Under the pieces are notes generated by a model, which was given only the letters and a program-made list of their open reading frames with translations, did no database searches and had not been told where the DNA came from. A program made the position numbers and the translations under genes. Source: Psychrobacter immobilis (lineage in GTDB: Bacteria; Pseudomonadota; Gammaproteobacteria; Pseudomonadales; Moraxellaceae). From it: DNA of 64,000 nucleotides. Positions 8,326-17,066 of this stretch are shown one piece after another (position 1 is the first letter of the stretch; each line of letters starts with the position of its first letter). Where the stretch lies: NCBI GenBank assembly GCA_904846265.1, contig CAJHAA010000009.1:62001-126000 (forward strand). The letters run 5' to 3'.

Positions 8326-9465
8326 TTAGGCAGCCCCGACATTGGCGAATAGCTCGCGGTCTTTGACAATATCACCGCTCGATGTCACACGTTGCTTTTG
8401 CGCTTCGGCAAAATCAAGCATACGTTGCAAAGGCTTTTTAGCCGCGACTGCCAGCTCAGGCGTCATCAAAACTTCACCGCTGCGCTGCGTCAAGCACTGT
8501 TCAATACCTTTTAGACCATTCATTGCCATCCATGGGCAAAAGGCGCAACTCTTACAACTGGCGCTTTCACCTGCAGTAGGTGCAGCCAAAAACCGCTTGG
8601 TTGGTGAGCGTTTTTGCATTTCGTGCAAAATACCCAAATCGGTGGCGACGATAAAGGTATCGGCATCCATCTCATAAGTCGATTGCAACAGCTTACTGGT
8701 CGAGCCGACCACATCGGCGAGCGCCACCACGCTATCAGGGGATTCAGGATGCACCAATACTTTGGCGTTTGGATGCTCCTCTTTTAATTGCATCAGCTCG
8801 GTCGCTTTAAACTCATTATGTACGAGGCACGAGCCTTGCCAAAGCAGCATATCTGCGCCAGTCTCAGCAGCAATATATTTACCTAAATGGCGATCAGGTC
8901 CCCAAATAATTTTTTCACCATTAGCATGCAAATGGCGAATGATATCGATGCCAACCGATGACGTCACCACCCAGTCGGCACGAGCTTTGACGGCAGCGCT
9001 GGTATTGGCATAAACCACGATTGTACGCTCAGGGTGAGCATCACAAAATGCGGAGAAATCCTCAGCAGGGCAGCCCAAATCAAGCGAACACTCGGCTTCT
9101 AGGTCTGGCATCAGTACGGTTTTTTCCATACTTAAAATTTTCGCCGACTCACCCATAAAGCGGACGCCAGCGACCACTAAGGTCTGGGCGCTATGCGCTT
9201 GCCCAAAGCGTGCCATCTCCAGCGAATCACCCACGCAACCGCCCGTTGCCAATGCCAAATCCTGAATAAAGGGGTCGACATAATAATGGGCGACCAATAC
9301 TGCATTATGCGCATTTAATAGCTGTTTGATATTTTCTTCAACTGCAAGCCGTTCAGCACGCGGCAAGTCTGCTGGCATTTTAGCTTTGGCATATTCAATA
9401 TTCATTTGAGTGGCAATGCGATTGTCATTACTCATGATGGGCGCGTCGTAAGGATAAGTTTTCAT
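8326..9465 (-). CDS. nadA: Quinolinate synthase
   Basis: Condenses iminoaspartate with dihydroxyacetone phosphate to quinolinate using a [4Fe-4S] cluster. The 379-residue protein shows cluster-ligand cysteines in AECSLDLGC (C126), GSCLVHNEF (C213) and the C-terminal CKSCAFCPW (C304/C307/C310). It also shows the substrate stretches [15 protein letters not shown] and [12 protein letters not shown]. The frame is open from a TTG at 9495, but ATG 9465 is preferred because AAAGG lies about 9-13 nt upstream. It is the first gene of a nadA-nadB operon, divergent from nadQ. The palindrome at 9552-9572, in the space where its promoter is expected, suggests repression by NadQ. Confidence 0.95.
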   Translation of the reverse strand: MKTYPYDAPIMSNDNRIATQMNIEYAKAKMPADLPRAERLAVEENIKQLLNAHNAVLVAHYYVDPFIQDLALATGGCVGDSLEMARFGQAHSAQTLVVAGVRFMGESAKILSMEKTVLMPDLEAECSLDLGCPAEDFSAFCDAHPERTIVVYANTSAAVKARADWVVTSSVGIDIIRHLHANGEKIIWGPDRHLGKYIAAETGADMLLWQGSCLVHNEFKATELMQLKEEHPNAKVLVHPESPDSVVALADVVGSTSKLLQSTYEMDADTFIVATDLGILHEMQKRSPTKRFLAAPTAGESASCKSCAFCPWMAMNGLKGIEQCLTQRSGEVLMTPELAVAAKKPLQRMLDFAEAQKQRVTSSGDIVKDRELFANVGAA

Positions 9466-9551
9466 AGATGCAAACCTTTTAGGCAGTAACGACAATTAAT
9501 ATGCCGCTAAAAATCAGTCAATTAATATCGCTGGCTAGTCAGATGTTTTAA

Positions 9552-9572
9552 TTATGCTCATGTTGAGCATAA
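9552..9572. promoter_or_regulatory. Candidate NadQ operator before nadA
   Basis: A perfect 21-bp palindrome: TTATGCTCA, spacer TGT, TGAGCATAA. On the minus strand it fills the spacer between a TTGTAT -35-like box and a TAATTA -10-like box, 18 nt apart, so a bound protein would block RNA polymerase. The same layout recurs before nadC. That NadQ is the ligand-controlled protein is inferred from gene context. Confidence 0.7.
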
Positions 9573-9589
9573 ATACAAGTATTTTTTAT

Positions 9590-9619
9590 ACATTTATGAT
9601 TTGTACATTTATGATTTAT
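9590..9619. repeat. 15-bp tandem duplication in the nadA-nadQ spacer
   Basis: ACATTTATGATTTGT (9590-9604) is followed directly by ACATTTATGATTTAT (9605-9619), 14 of 15 identical at first glance with the change near the end. It lies upstream of the nadA promoter region. It may be a simple duplication or a binding site pair. Confidence 0.5.
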
Positions 9620-9750
9620 AAAGACTCATTTTATATAATTACAACCACGAACTATGATAATCGTTGATTCAAGCTATACTGAGCAAATGGTCAACAGCTT
9701 AGCAGTTGAGCTTTATTTAATAATTAAAATAAAAGGTAATCACTAAAGTC

Positions 9751-10839
9751 ATGACGTTGTCTTATTCACACGCGCATCAGCAAGGTAGTGGCACCACAGA
9801 AGTCGTGGCCGTGCTAGTCGCCATTACTGAGCATACCGCTCGGGTCTTAACTGTTGATCAAGGAAAGCTGTTACCCAATGGTCCATTGATGCCGTTGCAT
9901 CGCTCATTGCAAGCGGGTGTGCGCCAATGGGTTGAGGAACAAACACAGCAACCACTTGGTTATTTGGAGCAACTCTATACCTTTGTCGATACCAATAGGC
10001 GCAACGTTGATGGTCACGCATTGGTCTACGTGAGCTATTTGGGACTGGTGCAAGAGACACAAACGCAGCAGCTACAAAGCCAAGCATTGTGGCGTGATTG
10101 GTATGATTACTTTCCTTGGGAAAATCATTTGGATGGCATACCTAGCATCATTATGAATAATATTGTGCCAGCATTACTGAGCTGGGCAGATAGCGCTAAA
10201 GATTCAGGCATTCAGCAGCGCCGCCGTCAGCGTATTGGTTTATGTTGGGGTGTAAGTGAAGCGCTCTTAGTGGGTGATATGCCTACAAGTGAAAATGCGG
10301 ATAATGAGTACACAGCATACGATCATTATGAAAATAGAGAGTGGGTCGCTGAGCATGTGTTACTGCGCTATGAGATGCTGTATGAAGCGGGACTGATACC
10401 GGAAGCACCAAACTATCCACCCAGCTATTCAATGAATCATCAAAGCGTTCATCAAAGCGCTCGCCAACCGAGCCATCAGAATAAGCTACCTGAAAACTGG
10501 TCACAGCTCATTGGTGTGCCGATGTATTATGATCATCGCCGAGTGATTGCAACGGCTATTTCACGGCTGCGTGCCAAAATTGAATACCGACCGCTTATTT
10601 TTGGCTTGATGCCAGATGTATTTACCTTGTCACAATTACAACAAAGCGTAGAAGCGCTCTCAGGAGTGCGCTTGCACAAGCAAAATTTCCGTCGTTTGCT
10701 AGATTCACAAAAACTTGTGATGGAAACAGGACAGAGTAGTAGCGCCCAACGTGGTCGCCCTGCCAAGCTTCATCGATTTCGTCATGATATTGAACTACAA
10801 AGCTTATTGATGGATAGTAAGTTGCCTAAGCGTAAATAG
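9751..10839 (+). CDS. nadQ: NadQ-type Nudix-related transcriptional regulator of NAD synthesis
   Basis: The 362-residue protein has an N-terminal Nudix-like domain (about 15-160). It contains HRSLQAGVRQWVEEQT and LEQLYTFVDTNRR but lacks a proper Nudix-box GX5EX7REUXEEXGU, so it should bind rather than hydrolyse an NAD-related ligand. WRDWYDYFPWENHLDG is highly characteristic of the COG4111/NadQ family. The C-terminal third is a winged helix: DHRRVIATAISRLRAKIEYR, then LSGVRLHKQNFRRLLDS and a basic GRPAKLHRFRHDI tail. Its position between divergent nadAB and downstream nadC supports control of de novo NAD synthesis. The middle section (about 200-240) carries a His/Ser/Gln-rich insertion. NrtR is the alternative family, but the match to NadQ-specific stretches is better. 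Confidence 0.85.
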   Translation: MTLSYSHAHQQGSGTTEVVAVLVAITEHTARVLTVDQGKLLPNGPLMPLHRSLQAGVRQWVEEQTQQPLGYLEQLYTFVDTNRRNVDGHALVYVSYLGLVQETQTQQLQSQALWRDWYDYFPWENHLDGIPSIIMNNIVPALLSWADSAKDSGIQQRRRQRIGLCWGVSEALLVGDMPTSENADNEYTAYDHYENREWVAEHVLLRYEMLYEAGLIPEAPNYPPSYSMNHQSVHQSARQPSHQNKLPENWSQLIGVPMYYDHRRVIATAISRLRAKIEYRPLIFGLMPDVFTLSQLQQSVEALSGVRLHKQNFRRLLDSQKLVMETGQSSSAQRGRPAKLHRFRHDIELQSLLMDSKLPKRK

Positions 10840-10944
10840 GCGTCAATATACTACCTTGCCATCTTTATTTTGATGATTATAAAACCCTATCGGCTGCACA
10901 AAATGATGACGGTTCCTTGCGAGGCTGTTAACTTTACGCTATAT

Positions 10945-10965
10945 TTATGCTCATTTTGAGTTTAA
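10945..10965. promoter_or_regulatory. Candidate NadQ operator before nadC
   Basis: TTATGCTCA, spacer TTT, TGAGTTTAA: the left half is identical to the nadA site and the right half matches 7 of 9. It lies 45 nt before the nadC ATG, again between a TATAT and a TAATTG hexamer in the same phase as at nadA. Confidence 0.65.
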
Positions 10966-11009
10966 TTGCATAAGCATATATGAACGCCACGTTTATTTAA
11001 GGGTTAAAA

Positions 11010-11870
11010 ATGACAGTTAAAAAAGAACCAGCATTGGATGACGTATTGCTTAGACCTTTGGTTGAAGCTGCGCTAACTGAGGATCTGGGCAGACGCGGGG
11101 ATGTCACATCACAAGCCACCATTCCAGCCGATATGCAAGCGAAGCTAGAGATTAAAGCGCGGCAAGCAGGCGTGATATGTGGTATGGATTTGGCACGTTT
11201 ATCGTTTGCGATGGTTGATTCTCAGATTGAGTTTGTAGCTCAAGTTGCTGATGGTGAATGGGTCGACGCGGGTACAGTCTTGGCTAGTGTGGGTGGTAAT
11301 GCGCGCCATTTACTGACAGCAGAACGTACCGCGCTTAATTTTATGACCCACTTGAGTGGCATTGCGACAGATACCAGAAAAATTGTAAATAGTGTGGCAG
11401 AGTATCCTGCGCAAATTACTTGTACACGTAAGACCATTCCAAGCTTACGCATTGTACAAAAGTACGCGGTACGCTGCGGCGGCGGACGCAACCATCGTTT
11501 GGGACTGGATGATGCTATTTTAATCAAAGACAATCATATTGCCATCGCGGGTGATATCAAGACTGCGATTAAACAAGCGCAAAACTTCGCTGGGCATTTA
11601 ATTCCCATCGAAGTAGAAGTCGATACTCTAGAGCAACTAGCGCAAGCATTAGACGTTGGCGTGAGCTTGATACTATTAGATAATATGTCCCCTGAAATAC
11701 TAGCGCAGGCAGTAGCGATGTGTAAAGGTCGCGCGAGAACAGAAGCTTCAGGTGGTATTACTCCTGAAACGGTGCAAGCAGCAGCAAAAACGGGTGTTGA
11801 TTTTATTGCCATGGGTTATTTGACGCACAGTACCACGGCATTAGATATTGGTCTTGATTTTAGCGCATAA
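11010..11870 (+). CDS. nadC: Nicotinate-nucleotide pyrophosphorylase (quinolinate phosphoribosyltransferase)
   Basis: Converts quinolinate and PRPP to nicotinate mononucleotide, the third step of de novo NAD synthesis. The 286-residue length is normal for the family. Signatures include EDLGRRGDVTS near the N-terminus, TARKT-like CTRKTIPSLR, the quinolinate-binding HRLGLDDAILIKDNHI, the acidic EVEVDTLEQ, LLDNMSP and EASGGI before the C-terminal TGVDFIAMGYLTHS. ATG is preceded by AAGGG about 6 nt away. It stands alone as a transcription unit under the operator at 10945-10965. Confidence 0.95.
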   Translation: MTVKKEPALDDVLLRPLVEAALTEDLGRRGDVTSQATIPADMQAKLEIKARQAGVICGMDLARLSFAMVDSQIEFVAQVADGEWVDAGTVLASVGGNARHLLTAERTALNFMTHLSGIATDTRKIVNSVAEYPAQITCTRKTIPSLRIVQKYAVRCGGGRNHRLGLDDAILIKDNHIAIAGDIKTAIKQAQNFAGHLIPIEVEVDTLEQLAQALDVGVSLILLDNMSPEILAQAVAMCKGRARTEASGGITPETVQAAAKTGVDFIAMGYLTHSTTALDIGLDFSA

Positions 11871-12092
11871 TTTTCAACATGGCTGTTTTTACCTGCCTGT
11901 CTTCACATACCTGTTTTAGCGATTAGGCTTTATGAGGTTTTTTACCCGCCAAATAGTGGCTAATAGGTCAATGTTGAGCCTCTATTTTCGTTGATAGTCT
12001 GCTGTCAGAAAAGTAGCCAAAGTTAATGATTTAATTAGCTTATCTGCCTATGATACAATATAAGCTACAAAGTTATTGTTAACTATCTATTG

Positions 12093-12119
12093 GGTCATCG
12101 TTGCACTCGCACGATGACC
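12093..12119 (+). terminator. Hairpin with T-rich tail upstream of the MarC gene
   Basis: GGTCATCGT (12093-12101) pairs perfectly with ACGATGACC (12111-12119) across a 9-nt loop and is followed by TTATCTTTTT. It lies over 220 nt past nadC and 44 nt before the marC-like start. It could be a terminator for an upstream transcript or a leader attenuator. Confidence 0.4.
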
Positions 12120-12162
12120 TTATCTTTTTGCCCGATTTGACTAATAGACAAGCGAGCGCTCA

Positions 12163-12804
12163 GTGAATACTGAAATCATCAAGATAATCTTAGCCTTTAT
12201 GGTACTGATTAATCCCTTTAGCGCTTTGACGTTATTTTTGGATTTGACCCGTGGTTATTCGATGAATAATCGACGTAAAGTGGCGCGTGTTGCTTGTTTG
12301 ACGATTTTTATCACTATTAGTTTCTTTACTGTAGCAGGCGAGACATTACTAAAAGCACTTGGTATTTCTATCGGCTCGTTTCAGCTGGCAGGTGGTATCT
12401 TGGTGTTTTTGATTGCTCTTAATATGATGAATGGCGACGGTAATCCCGTGAAGCCCGATCAAGAAAACTTCGATGTTGACCATGTACAAGACGCGCCGCC
12501 CACCATGGCTGCAGCGGTTGTGCCTATCGCTATTCCAATGATGATTGGACCGGGCGGTATCTCGACGGTGATTATTTATTCTTCACAAGTCTCTGGTATT
12601 TTGCAAGTATCTGCCATATTGATTGCTGGTTTATTTATCAGTCTGTTTTGCTATCTAGCACTGATGGCGGCAGGTCGTATCAGTCGCTTGCTGGGTGATA
12701 CTGGATTGAACATTATGAGCCGAATTATGGGGATGTTATTGGCGGCAGTTTCTATCGAAATTATCGTTAATGGCTTACGCACTTTATTTCCTGATTTAGT
12801 GTAA
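12163..12804 (+). CDS. MarC family integral membrane protein
   Basis: A 213-residue protein with about six membrane helices in two similar halves. The MarC family features are LINPFSALTLFLDLT near the N-terminus, LAGGILVFLIALNMM, and AVVPIAIPMMIGPGGIS, a proline/glycine-rich re-entrant-like stretch diagnostic of MarC/YchE/YhgN proteins. The start is GTG, leaving the protein in the usual N-out topology length. The family is of uncertain function; some members were proposed as amino-acid exporters (NAAT). There is no evident operon partner. The 292-bp region before it holds the hairpin at 12093-12119 and no other gene. Confidence 0.9.
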   Translation: MNTEIIKIILAFMVLINPFSALTLFLDLTRGYSMNNRRKVARVACLTIFITISFFTVAGETLLKALGISIGSFQLAGGILVFLIALNMMNGDGNPVKPDQENFDVDHVQDAPPTMAAAVVPIAIPMMIGPGGISTVIIYSSQVSGILQVSAILIAGLFISLFCYLALMAAGRISRLLGDTGLNIMSRIMGMLLAAVSIEIIVNGLRTLFPDLV

Positions 12805-13096
12805 TGACGCTGCTACCTTATATTTGTCCGTCAGTTTTTTGATTTATTCCTCAATGGGCGTGTTGTGTATTCAACTCTAGCACTGACAGTGCTGATTTAT
12901 GAATGTTTAATGCGTCCTAATGAAAAGTATGTGCTAACTCATATCAAATTTAAGCACCAAAGATTCGGTTAGAAGCCATTTTTGAGAATAGTCATGTCTT
13001 AAGCTATGGCCAATTAATCACCAAAAGTATTCGAAAAAACACCATTCATAAAAATATGTTACAGTGGACAGACAACTATTATCATAGGAGTTAGTC

Positions 13097-14479
13097 TTGA
13101 GTAATAAAAGAATTGCTATTTTAGGTGCAGGTCCAAGTGGTTTAGCACAATTACGCGCTTTTGAAGCAGCTCGTTTGGCTGGCGCAAAAAACTTACCTGA
13201 GATAGTGTGTTATGAAAAGCAAAACGCTATTGGTGGTATGTGGAACTATAGCTGGCGCACAGGATTAGACAGAAATGGTGAGCCTGTTCACGGTAGTATG
13301 TACCGTTATTTGTGGTCCAATGGTCCCAAAGAGTGCTTAGAATTTGCTGATTATTCGTTTGACGAGCATTTTGGTGAAGCGATCCCCTCATACCCACCGC
13401 GTGAAGTCCTAAAAGACTACATTATGGGGCGTATTGATAAACAAGATATCCAAAAATACATTCGCTTTGAATGCCCAGTACGTTGGGTATCATTCGATGA
13501 TGAGACGCAAAAATTCACCGTGACGGTGATGAATCATAAAACCAATGAGCAAGAAGTGGAAGAATTTGATTATGTGGTCGTGGCGACGGGTCATTTTTCC
13601 ACGCCAAACATGCCTTACTTTGAAGGGTTAGAAGCTTTCCCCGGTCGCATTCTGCACGCGCATGATTTTCGTGACGCCTTAGAGTTCAAAGACGAAGATA
13701 TTTTACTCATCGGCAGTAGTTATTCAGCTGAAGACATTGGCACGCAGTGCTATAAGTATGGTACCAAATCAGTCACTATTAGCTATCGCTCGCAAGCACT
13801 CGGCTATGATTGGCCAGAGGGCATCAAAGAAGTGCCTTTGGTCACCCATTTTGAAGAAGATGTGGCGCACTTCGCCGATGGTACTAGTCAAAAATTTGAT
13901 GCCATTATTATGTGTACTGGTTACCTGTTTCATTTCCCCTTTATGCCCGATGAATTACGTCTGCAAACGCATAACTGCTTATATCCAGCCAACTTGTACA
14001 AAGGGATTTTCTGGCAGCCAAACCCAAAGCTCATTTATTTAGGTATGCAGGATCAGTATTTCACCTTTAATATGTTTGACGCTCAAGCATGGTATGCACG
14101 CGATGTGATGATGGGCGATATCGAATTGCCTGAATTGGTACACCGTGAAGCAGATGAGAAAAAGTGGTTGGCAACTTATGCGAAGTGCGTGACGGTCAGC
14201 GATTCAATCGACTTTCAAGCCGCTTATATTCGTGATTTAACCAATGCGACCGATTATCCAGAATTTGCAGTTGAAAAACAGGGTGAAATCTTAAAAGAGT
14301 GGCAAAAAGACAAAGCCGATAATATTATGACCTTTAGAGAAAAGGCGTATCGCTCTACGTTAACAGGCACGCTATCGCCTGAGTTGCCCGAGCCTTGGTT
14401 GGACGTCCTTGATGACTCGCTTGAGCATTTTTTGAACTTAACCTTCGTTAAGCCTAAAAAGCGTAAAAAAGTATCGTAA
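13097..14479 (+). CDS. tmm: Trimethylamine monooxygenase (flavin-containing monooxygenase)
   Basis: NADPH- and FAD-dependent enzyme expected to oxidise trimethylamine to trimethylamine N-oxide; relatives also act on dimethyl sulfide. In 460 residues it has the FAD motif LGAGPSG (9-15), the FMO-identifying FPGRILHAHDF (about 181-191) and the NADPH motif GSSYSAED (about 205-212). Long stretches such as SMYRYLWSNGPKECLEFADY and MFDAQAWYARDVMMG match the bacterial Tmm family as I recall it. The start is TTG, supported by AGGAG 7 nt upstream. It is flanked by its own terminator and has no TMAO demethylase or TMA transporter beside it, so a role in making an osmolyte or cold/pressure protectant is as likely as catabolism. 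Confidence 0.85.
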   Translation: MSNKRIAILGAGPSGLAQLRAFEAARLAGAKNLPEIVCYEKQNAIGGMWNYSWRTGLDRNGEPVHGSMYRYLWSNGPKECLEFADYSFDEHFGEAIPSYPPREVLKDYIMGRIDKQDIQKYIRFECPVRWVSFDDETQKFTVTVMNHKTNEQEVEEFDYVVVATGHFSTPNMPYFEGLEAFPGRILHAHDFRDALEFKDEDILLIGSSYSAEDIGTQCYKYGTKSVTISYRSQALGYDWPEGIKEVPLVTHFEEDVAHFADGTSQKFDAIIMCTGYLFHFPFMPDELRLQTHNCLYPANLYKGIFWQPNPKLIYLGMQDQYFTFNMFDAQAWYARDVMMGDIELPELVHREADEKKWLATYAKCVTVSDSIDFQAAYIRDLTNATDYPEFAVEKQGEILKEWQKDKADNIMTFREKAYRSTLTGTLSPELPEPWLDVLDDSLEHFLNLTFVKPKKRKKVS

Positions 14480-14501
14480 ATAGTAAAAGTGTCAGATTCC
14501 C

Positions 14502-14544
14502 AAAAGCCAAACGCATTTATACAAGGTGTTTGGCTTTTTTTATA
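14502..14544 (+). terminator. Rho-independent terminator after tmm
   Basis: AAAAGCCAAAC (14502-14512) pairs with GTTTGGCTTTT (14528-14538), followed by more T. It can act for tmm on the plus strand and possibly for the convergent exporter. Confidence 0.8.
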
Positions 14545-14613
14545 CTTATATTCATATGTAGGAGCTGTGTTAATGGTTTAGCCTATCACCTATTTTTGCC
14601 TTTATCGCTGTTT

Positions 14614-15216
14614 TTAACTTTGGTACAGATGCCACGCCAAATACAACATGAGTATCCCTACCAAAGCATCGAGTATATTCCACGCTTTTGGTTTGGCAAA
14701 TAATGGTTTGAGTAATCGAGCCCCATAACCTAACGCAAAAAATAAAAAGAATGAGGCGCTGACTGCACCGACTGCAAATGCCAGCTTACTACTAGCACCC
14801 GTTGAAACCATACCAACGAGTACCAATGTATCTAAGTAGACGTGTGGGTTGAGCCAAGTAAAGCCAAAACATGATAACAGGGCTTTTTTTAAGCTAGTGA
14901 CGACTTGTCCCTCGACGGTGAGTGCATGTGTGACGCGCACACTGGCATATAAGCTCTGCAATCCATAGCCTAGCAAGAATACGACGCCAGCGAATTTTGC
15001 GATATTGACCACTTGCGGATATTGCGCCGTGACCGCGCCAAAACCGCCAACGCCAGCAGAGATTAATAGCGCATCACTGACCGCGCAAAATAAGCAGACA
15101 AAAAATATGTGCTCGCGTTTGAGTCCTTGTTTGAGTACAAAGGCGTTTTGTGAGCCAATCGCGATGATGAGCGATAGCCCAAGTAAGAATCCAGAGGTGT
15201 AGTCGGTCGCATTCAT
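14614..15216 (-). CDS. LysE/ArgO family amino acid exporter
   Basis: A 200-residue membrane protein with about six hydrophobic helices. The N-terminus carries the LysE-family signature: GLSLIIAIGSQNAFVLKQGL, then AVSDALLISAGVGGFG. The FTWLNPHVYLDTLVLVG stretch in the middle is typical of the ArgO branch, which exports arginine or lysine. The gene is convergent with tmm and divergent from the unknown gene at 15363. No LysG/ArgP regulator gene is adjacent. The family is secure; the exact amino acid exported is not. Confidence 0.88.
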   Translation of the reverse strand: MNATDYTSGFLLGLSLIIAIGSQNAFVLKQGLKREHIFFVCLFCAVSDALLISAGVGGFGAVTAQYPQVVNIAKFAGVVFLLGYGLQSLYASVRVTHALTVEGQVVTSLKKALLSCFGFTWLNPHVYLDTLVLVGMVSTGASSKLAFAVGAVSASFFLFFALGYGARLLKPLFAKPKAWNILDALVGILMLYLAWHLYQS

Positions 15217-15362
15217 AATAGTGTGCTTAGCATGGGGCGGATGAGAGGTGTTGACATTTTGCTTACTGGCAGCGCGGTAAAAAGCTGTTAAGATATGCTA
15301 TTGGATAAATCTATGCAATACGAGCGCAATAAGCGTGCACGGGACGAGGGGCAAGGTAGGTC

Positions 15363-16103
15363 ATGGTGGTAAGTCTGACAAGAATGCTAAAGTCATTTGG
15401 GCAAGCTCAAGATGACCTGCCAACGCTCGCAGCCAAAAATGCTCAGGAGATGGCTATCAGTCAAGATAGAGGGGTGACTGATAACAATGATCAAGCTGTC
15501 AGTCAGCGTTCTGTACTGACGCCGCCTGAGCGCAGCGAACGTATTTGTGATGCTTTGGCGCAAGTGAGTGATATCAGAACGCCGACACCTTTGACTGATC
15601 GCTATATATCCAATCGCGCTCAGATGCGCCCGACCAATAGACCGCCTTTTGAACCCGATACCTTGTGGTATCTCAAACATGGACGCTGCCCGATTATGAC
15701 TGAGCTTGTTGATGTGGTCGATGAAGCCACCCTAAACGCCATGCCCATCGAGGCGGTTGCGATATTAGACCGTATCAATGGTAAGTTAAAACGCTATCGT
15801 GAGTGGAGCAGTGAGCTCAACGAACAGCAACAGCAGCATAATGAACGCCAATTTGTCATCGATAAGCTGGTGTCAGAGAGCATTCCAGAAGCCCTACATC
15901 ATTATGAGCAATTACAGCGTTTTAGCCCGCACCGTACCAAAAACAATATGGTACAAGGAAAAATGACGGCAGGTGACATGCTGACGGATTTGTTTTTGGA
16001 AATTGATTATGAGCTTGATGAATTGTTAGATGAGCTGCATCAAACGGTGATGAATCGTTTGGCTTCAACGCACCGTTATGTCAAAAGCCGGACAAAAAGT
16101 TAA
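15363..16103 (+). CDS. Unknown helical protein A of a three-paralog cluster
   Basis: I do not recognise this 246-residue protein. It has no signal peptide or membrane helix. Residues 1-100 are polar and probably disordered. Residues 115-246 form a predicted all-helical domain shared with the next two genes: AILDRINGKLKRYREW, then RQFVIDKLVSESIPEALHHY, then MLTDLFLEIDYELDELLDEL and a terminal HRYVKSR. GTAGGT lies just before the ATG, giving a weak ribosome site. The distant pattern of tyrosine-ending helices followed by a leucine-spaced helix resembles XpaC/TelA-partner proteins, but only loosely. A hairpin with T run follows at 16224. Confidence 0.75.
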   Translation: MVVSLTRMLKSFGQAQDDLPTLAAKNAQEMAISQDRGVTDNNDQAVSQRSVLTPPERSERICDALAQVSDIRTPTPLTDRYISNRAQMRPTNRPPFEPDTLWYLKHGRCPIMTELVDVVDEATLNAMPIEAVAILDRINGKLKRYREWSSELNEQQQQHNERQFVIDKLVSESIPEALHHYEQLQRFSPHRTKNNMVQGKMTAGDMLTDLFLEIDYELDELLDELHQTVMNRLASTHRYVKSRTKS

Positions 16104-16223
16104 TGGCTAATAGTTAATGGCTATTGATTGGCATTATAAAATTAACATAATTCAGAGCTGTGATTAAATTGGGGACACGCCCTAACATGGTTTTCACACA
16201 AGCGACGCAATGCATAACAATAT

Positions 16224-16250
16224 AGGGCTTTAATAGAGCCTTATTTTTTT
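16224..16250 (+). terminator. Probable terminator after protein A gene
   Basis: AGGGCT (16224-16229) and AGCCTT (16237-16242) form a 6-bp stem with one G-T pair, followed by a run of seven T ending at 16250. It separates gene A from the B-C pair. Confidence 0.5.
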
Positions 16251-16342
16251 GTTTAATAATAACTATCTATCTTATTTAAAATAATAAGAAGGTTACCAAG
16301 CCATTTAGCCAAGCCATTTTATTCAACAATTAGGATAGTCTA

Positions 16343-17026
16343 ATGACTCAAGTTACTGCGATGTTTGTCATGTTCATTTTATATGGAGTGTTACCAGTAG
16401 CTGGGTTATATCTGGGGTATCGTGGTATCAAAAAAATGACTGCGCCTAAAATGCTTGAGTACAAAGCGATGCCGCAATTGGGTTACATCCCAGAAAAAAG
16501 CTTGCCCGTTGAGGTTAAAACAGCACTCGACCAAATCAATGAAAAAGGGGAGAAGCTGCGGGTCATTTATGGCGATACCAATAATGATGGCAAGATAGAC
16601 GATAAAGACACGGTCAATGAAACCTACATTATGATTCAAAACTTAATGGACAGGCATGTGCCACTTGCTGTGACTGACTATCGCCGCTTGCATGACCTAG
16701 ATGTGGGCGATGGCGCGCGCGCTGACACGACCAAAATTAAGCACTCTAATGTGACTGGAAAAGAAGCGCTATTAGATGTATTACGTACCATTAATACTCA
16801 GTTTGATGATTTATTGAATGCCTCTTATCACCAAGATGGTCAAAAGCTGCTGGCGACCAACCGCTATCTACAAAAACGCTTTAATAATCCTGCTGCTACG
16901 ACAGATATTGAAAAGCTCGATAGCAATGTTAGTAGTGTCAATAGTGCTAATATAGAAATTAAAGCGATTGAAAATCCAACTGGCGCAACTGGTAAAAATG
17001 TGAGCGCTGAGAATATTAAACTGTAA
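16343..17026 (+). CDS. Unknown membrane-anchored helical protein B with an EF-hand-like loop
   Basis: A 227-residue protein with an N-terminal membrane helix (about 5-28) and a cytoplasmic or periplasmic helical domain. Residues 55-75 (VEVKTALDQINEKGEKLR) and 95-118 (IMIQNLMDRHVPLAV, DYRRL) align with proteins A and C. The later helix ALLDVLRTINTQFDDLL and the motif NRYLQKRF also align. Between the first two helices lies DTNNDGKIDDKD (about 77-88), a textbook 12-residue calcium-loop pattern absent from the paralogs. AGGAT precedes the ATG by about 9 nt. The C-terminal 50 residues look disordered. The function is unknown. It is 40 nt from gene C and probably co-transcribed with it. Confidence 0.75.
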   Translation: MTQVTAMFVMFILYGVLPVAGLYLGYRGIKKMTAPKMLEYKAMPQLGYIPEKSLPVEVKTALDQINEKGEKLRVIYGDTNNDGKIDDKDTVNETYIMIQNLMDRHVPLAVTDYRRLHDLDVGDGARADTTKIKHSNVTGKEALLDVLRTINTQFDDLLNASYHQDGQKLLATNRYLQKRFNNPAATTDIEKLDSNVSSVNSANIEIKAIENPTGATGKNVSAENIKL

Positions 17027-17066
17027 AGGCAAAGTGGTGTGATTAAACGATGAAGAGTAAGGGTAT

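Noticed and set aside
8325..8375. nadB start at 8375 giving a longer N-terminus and 50-nt overlap with nadA
   Set aside because: ATG 8324 lies one base after the nadA stop and gives the expected family start; the extra residues have no support.
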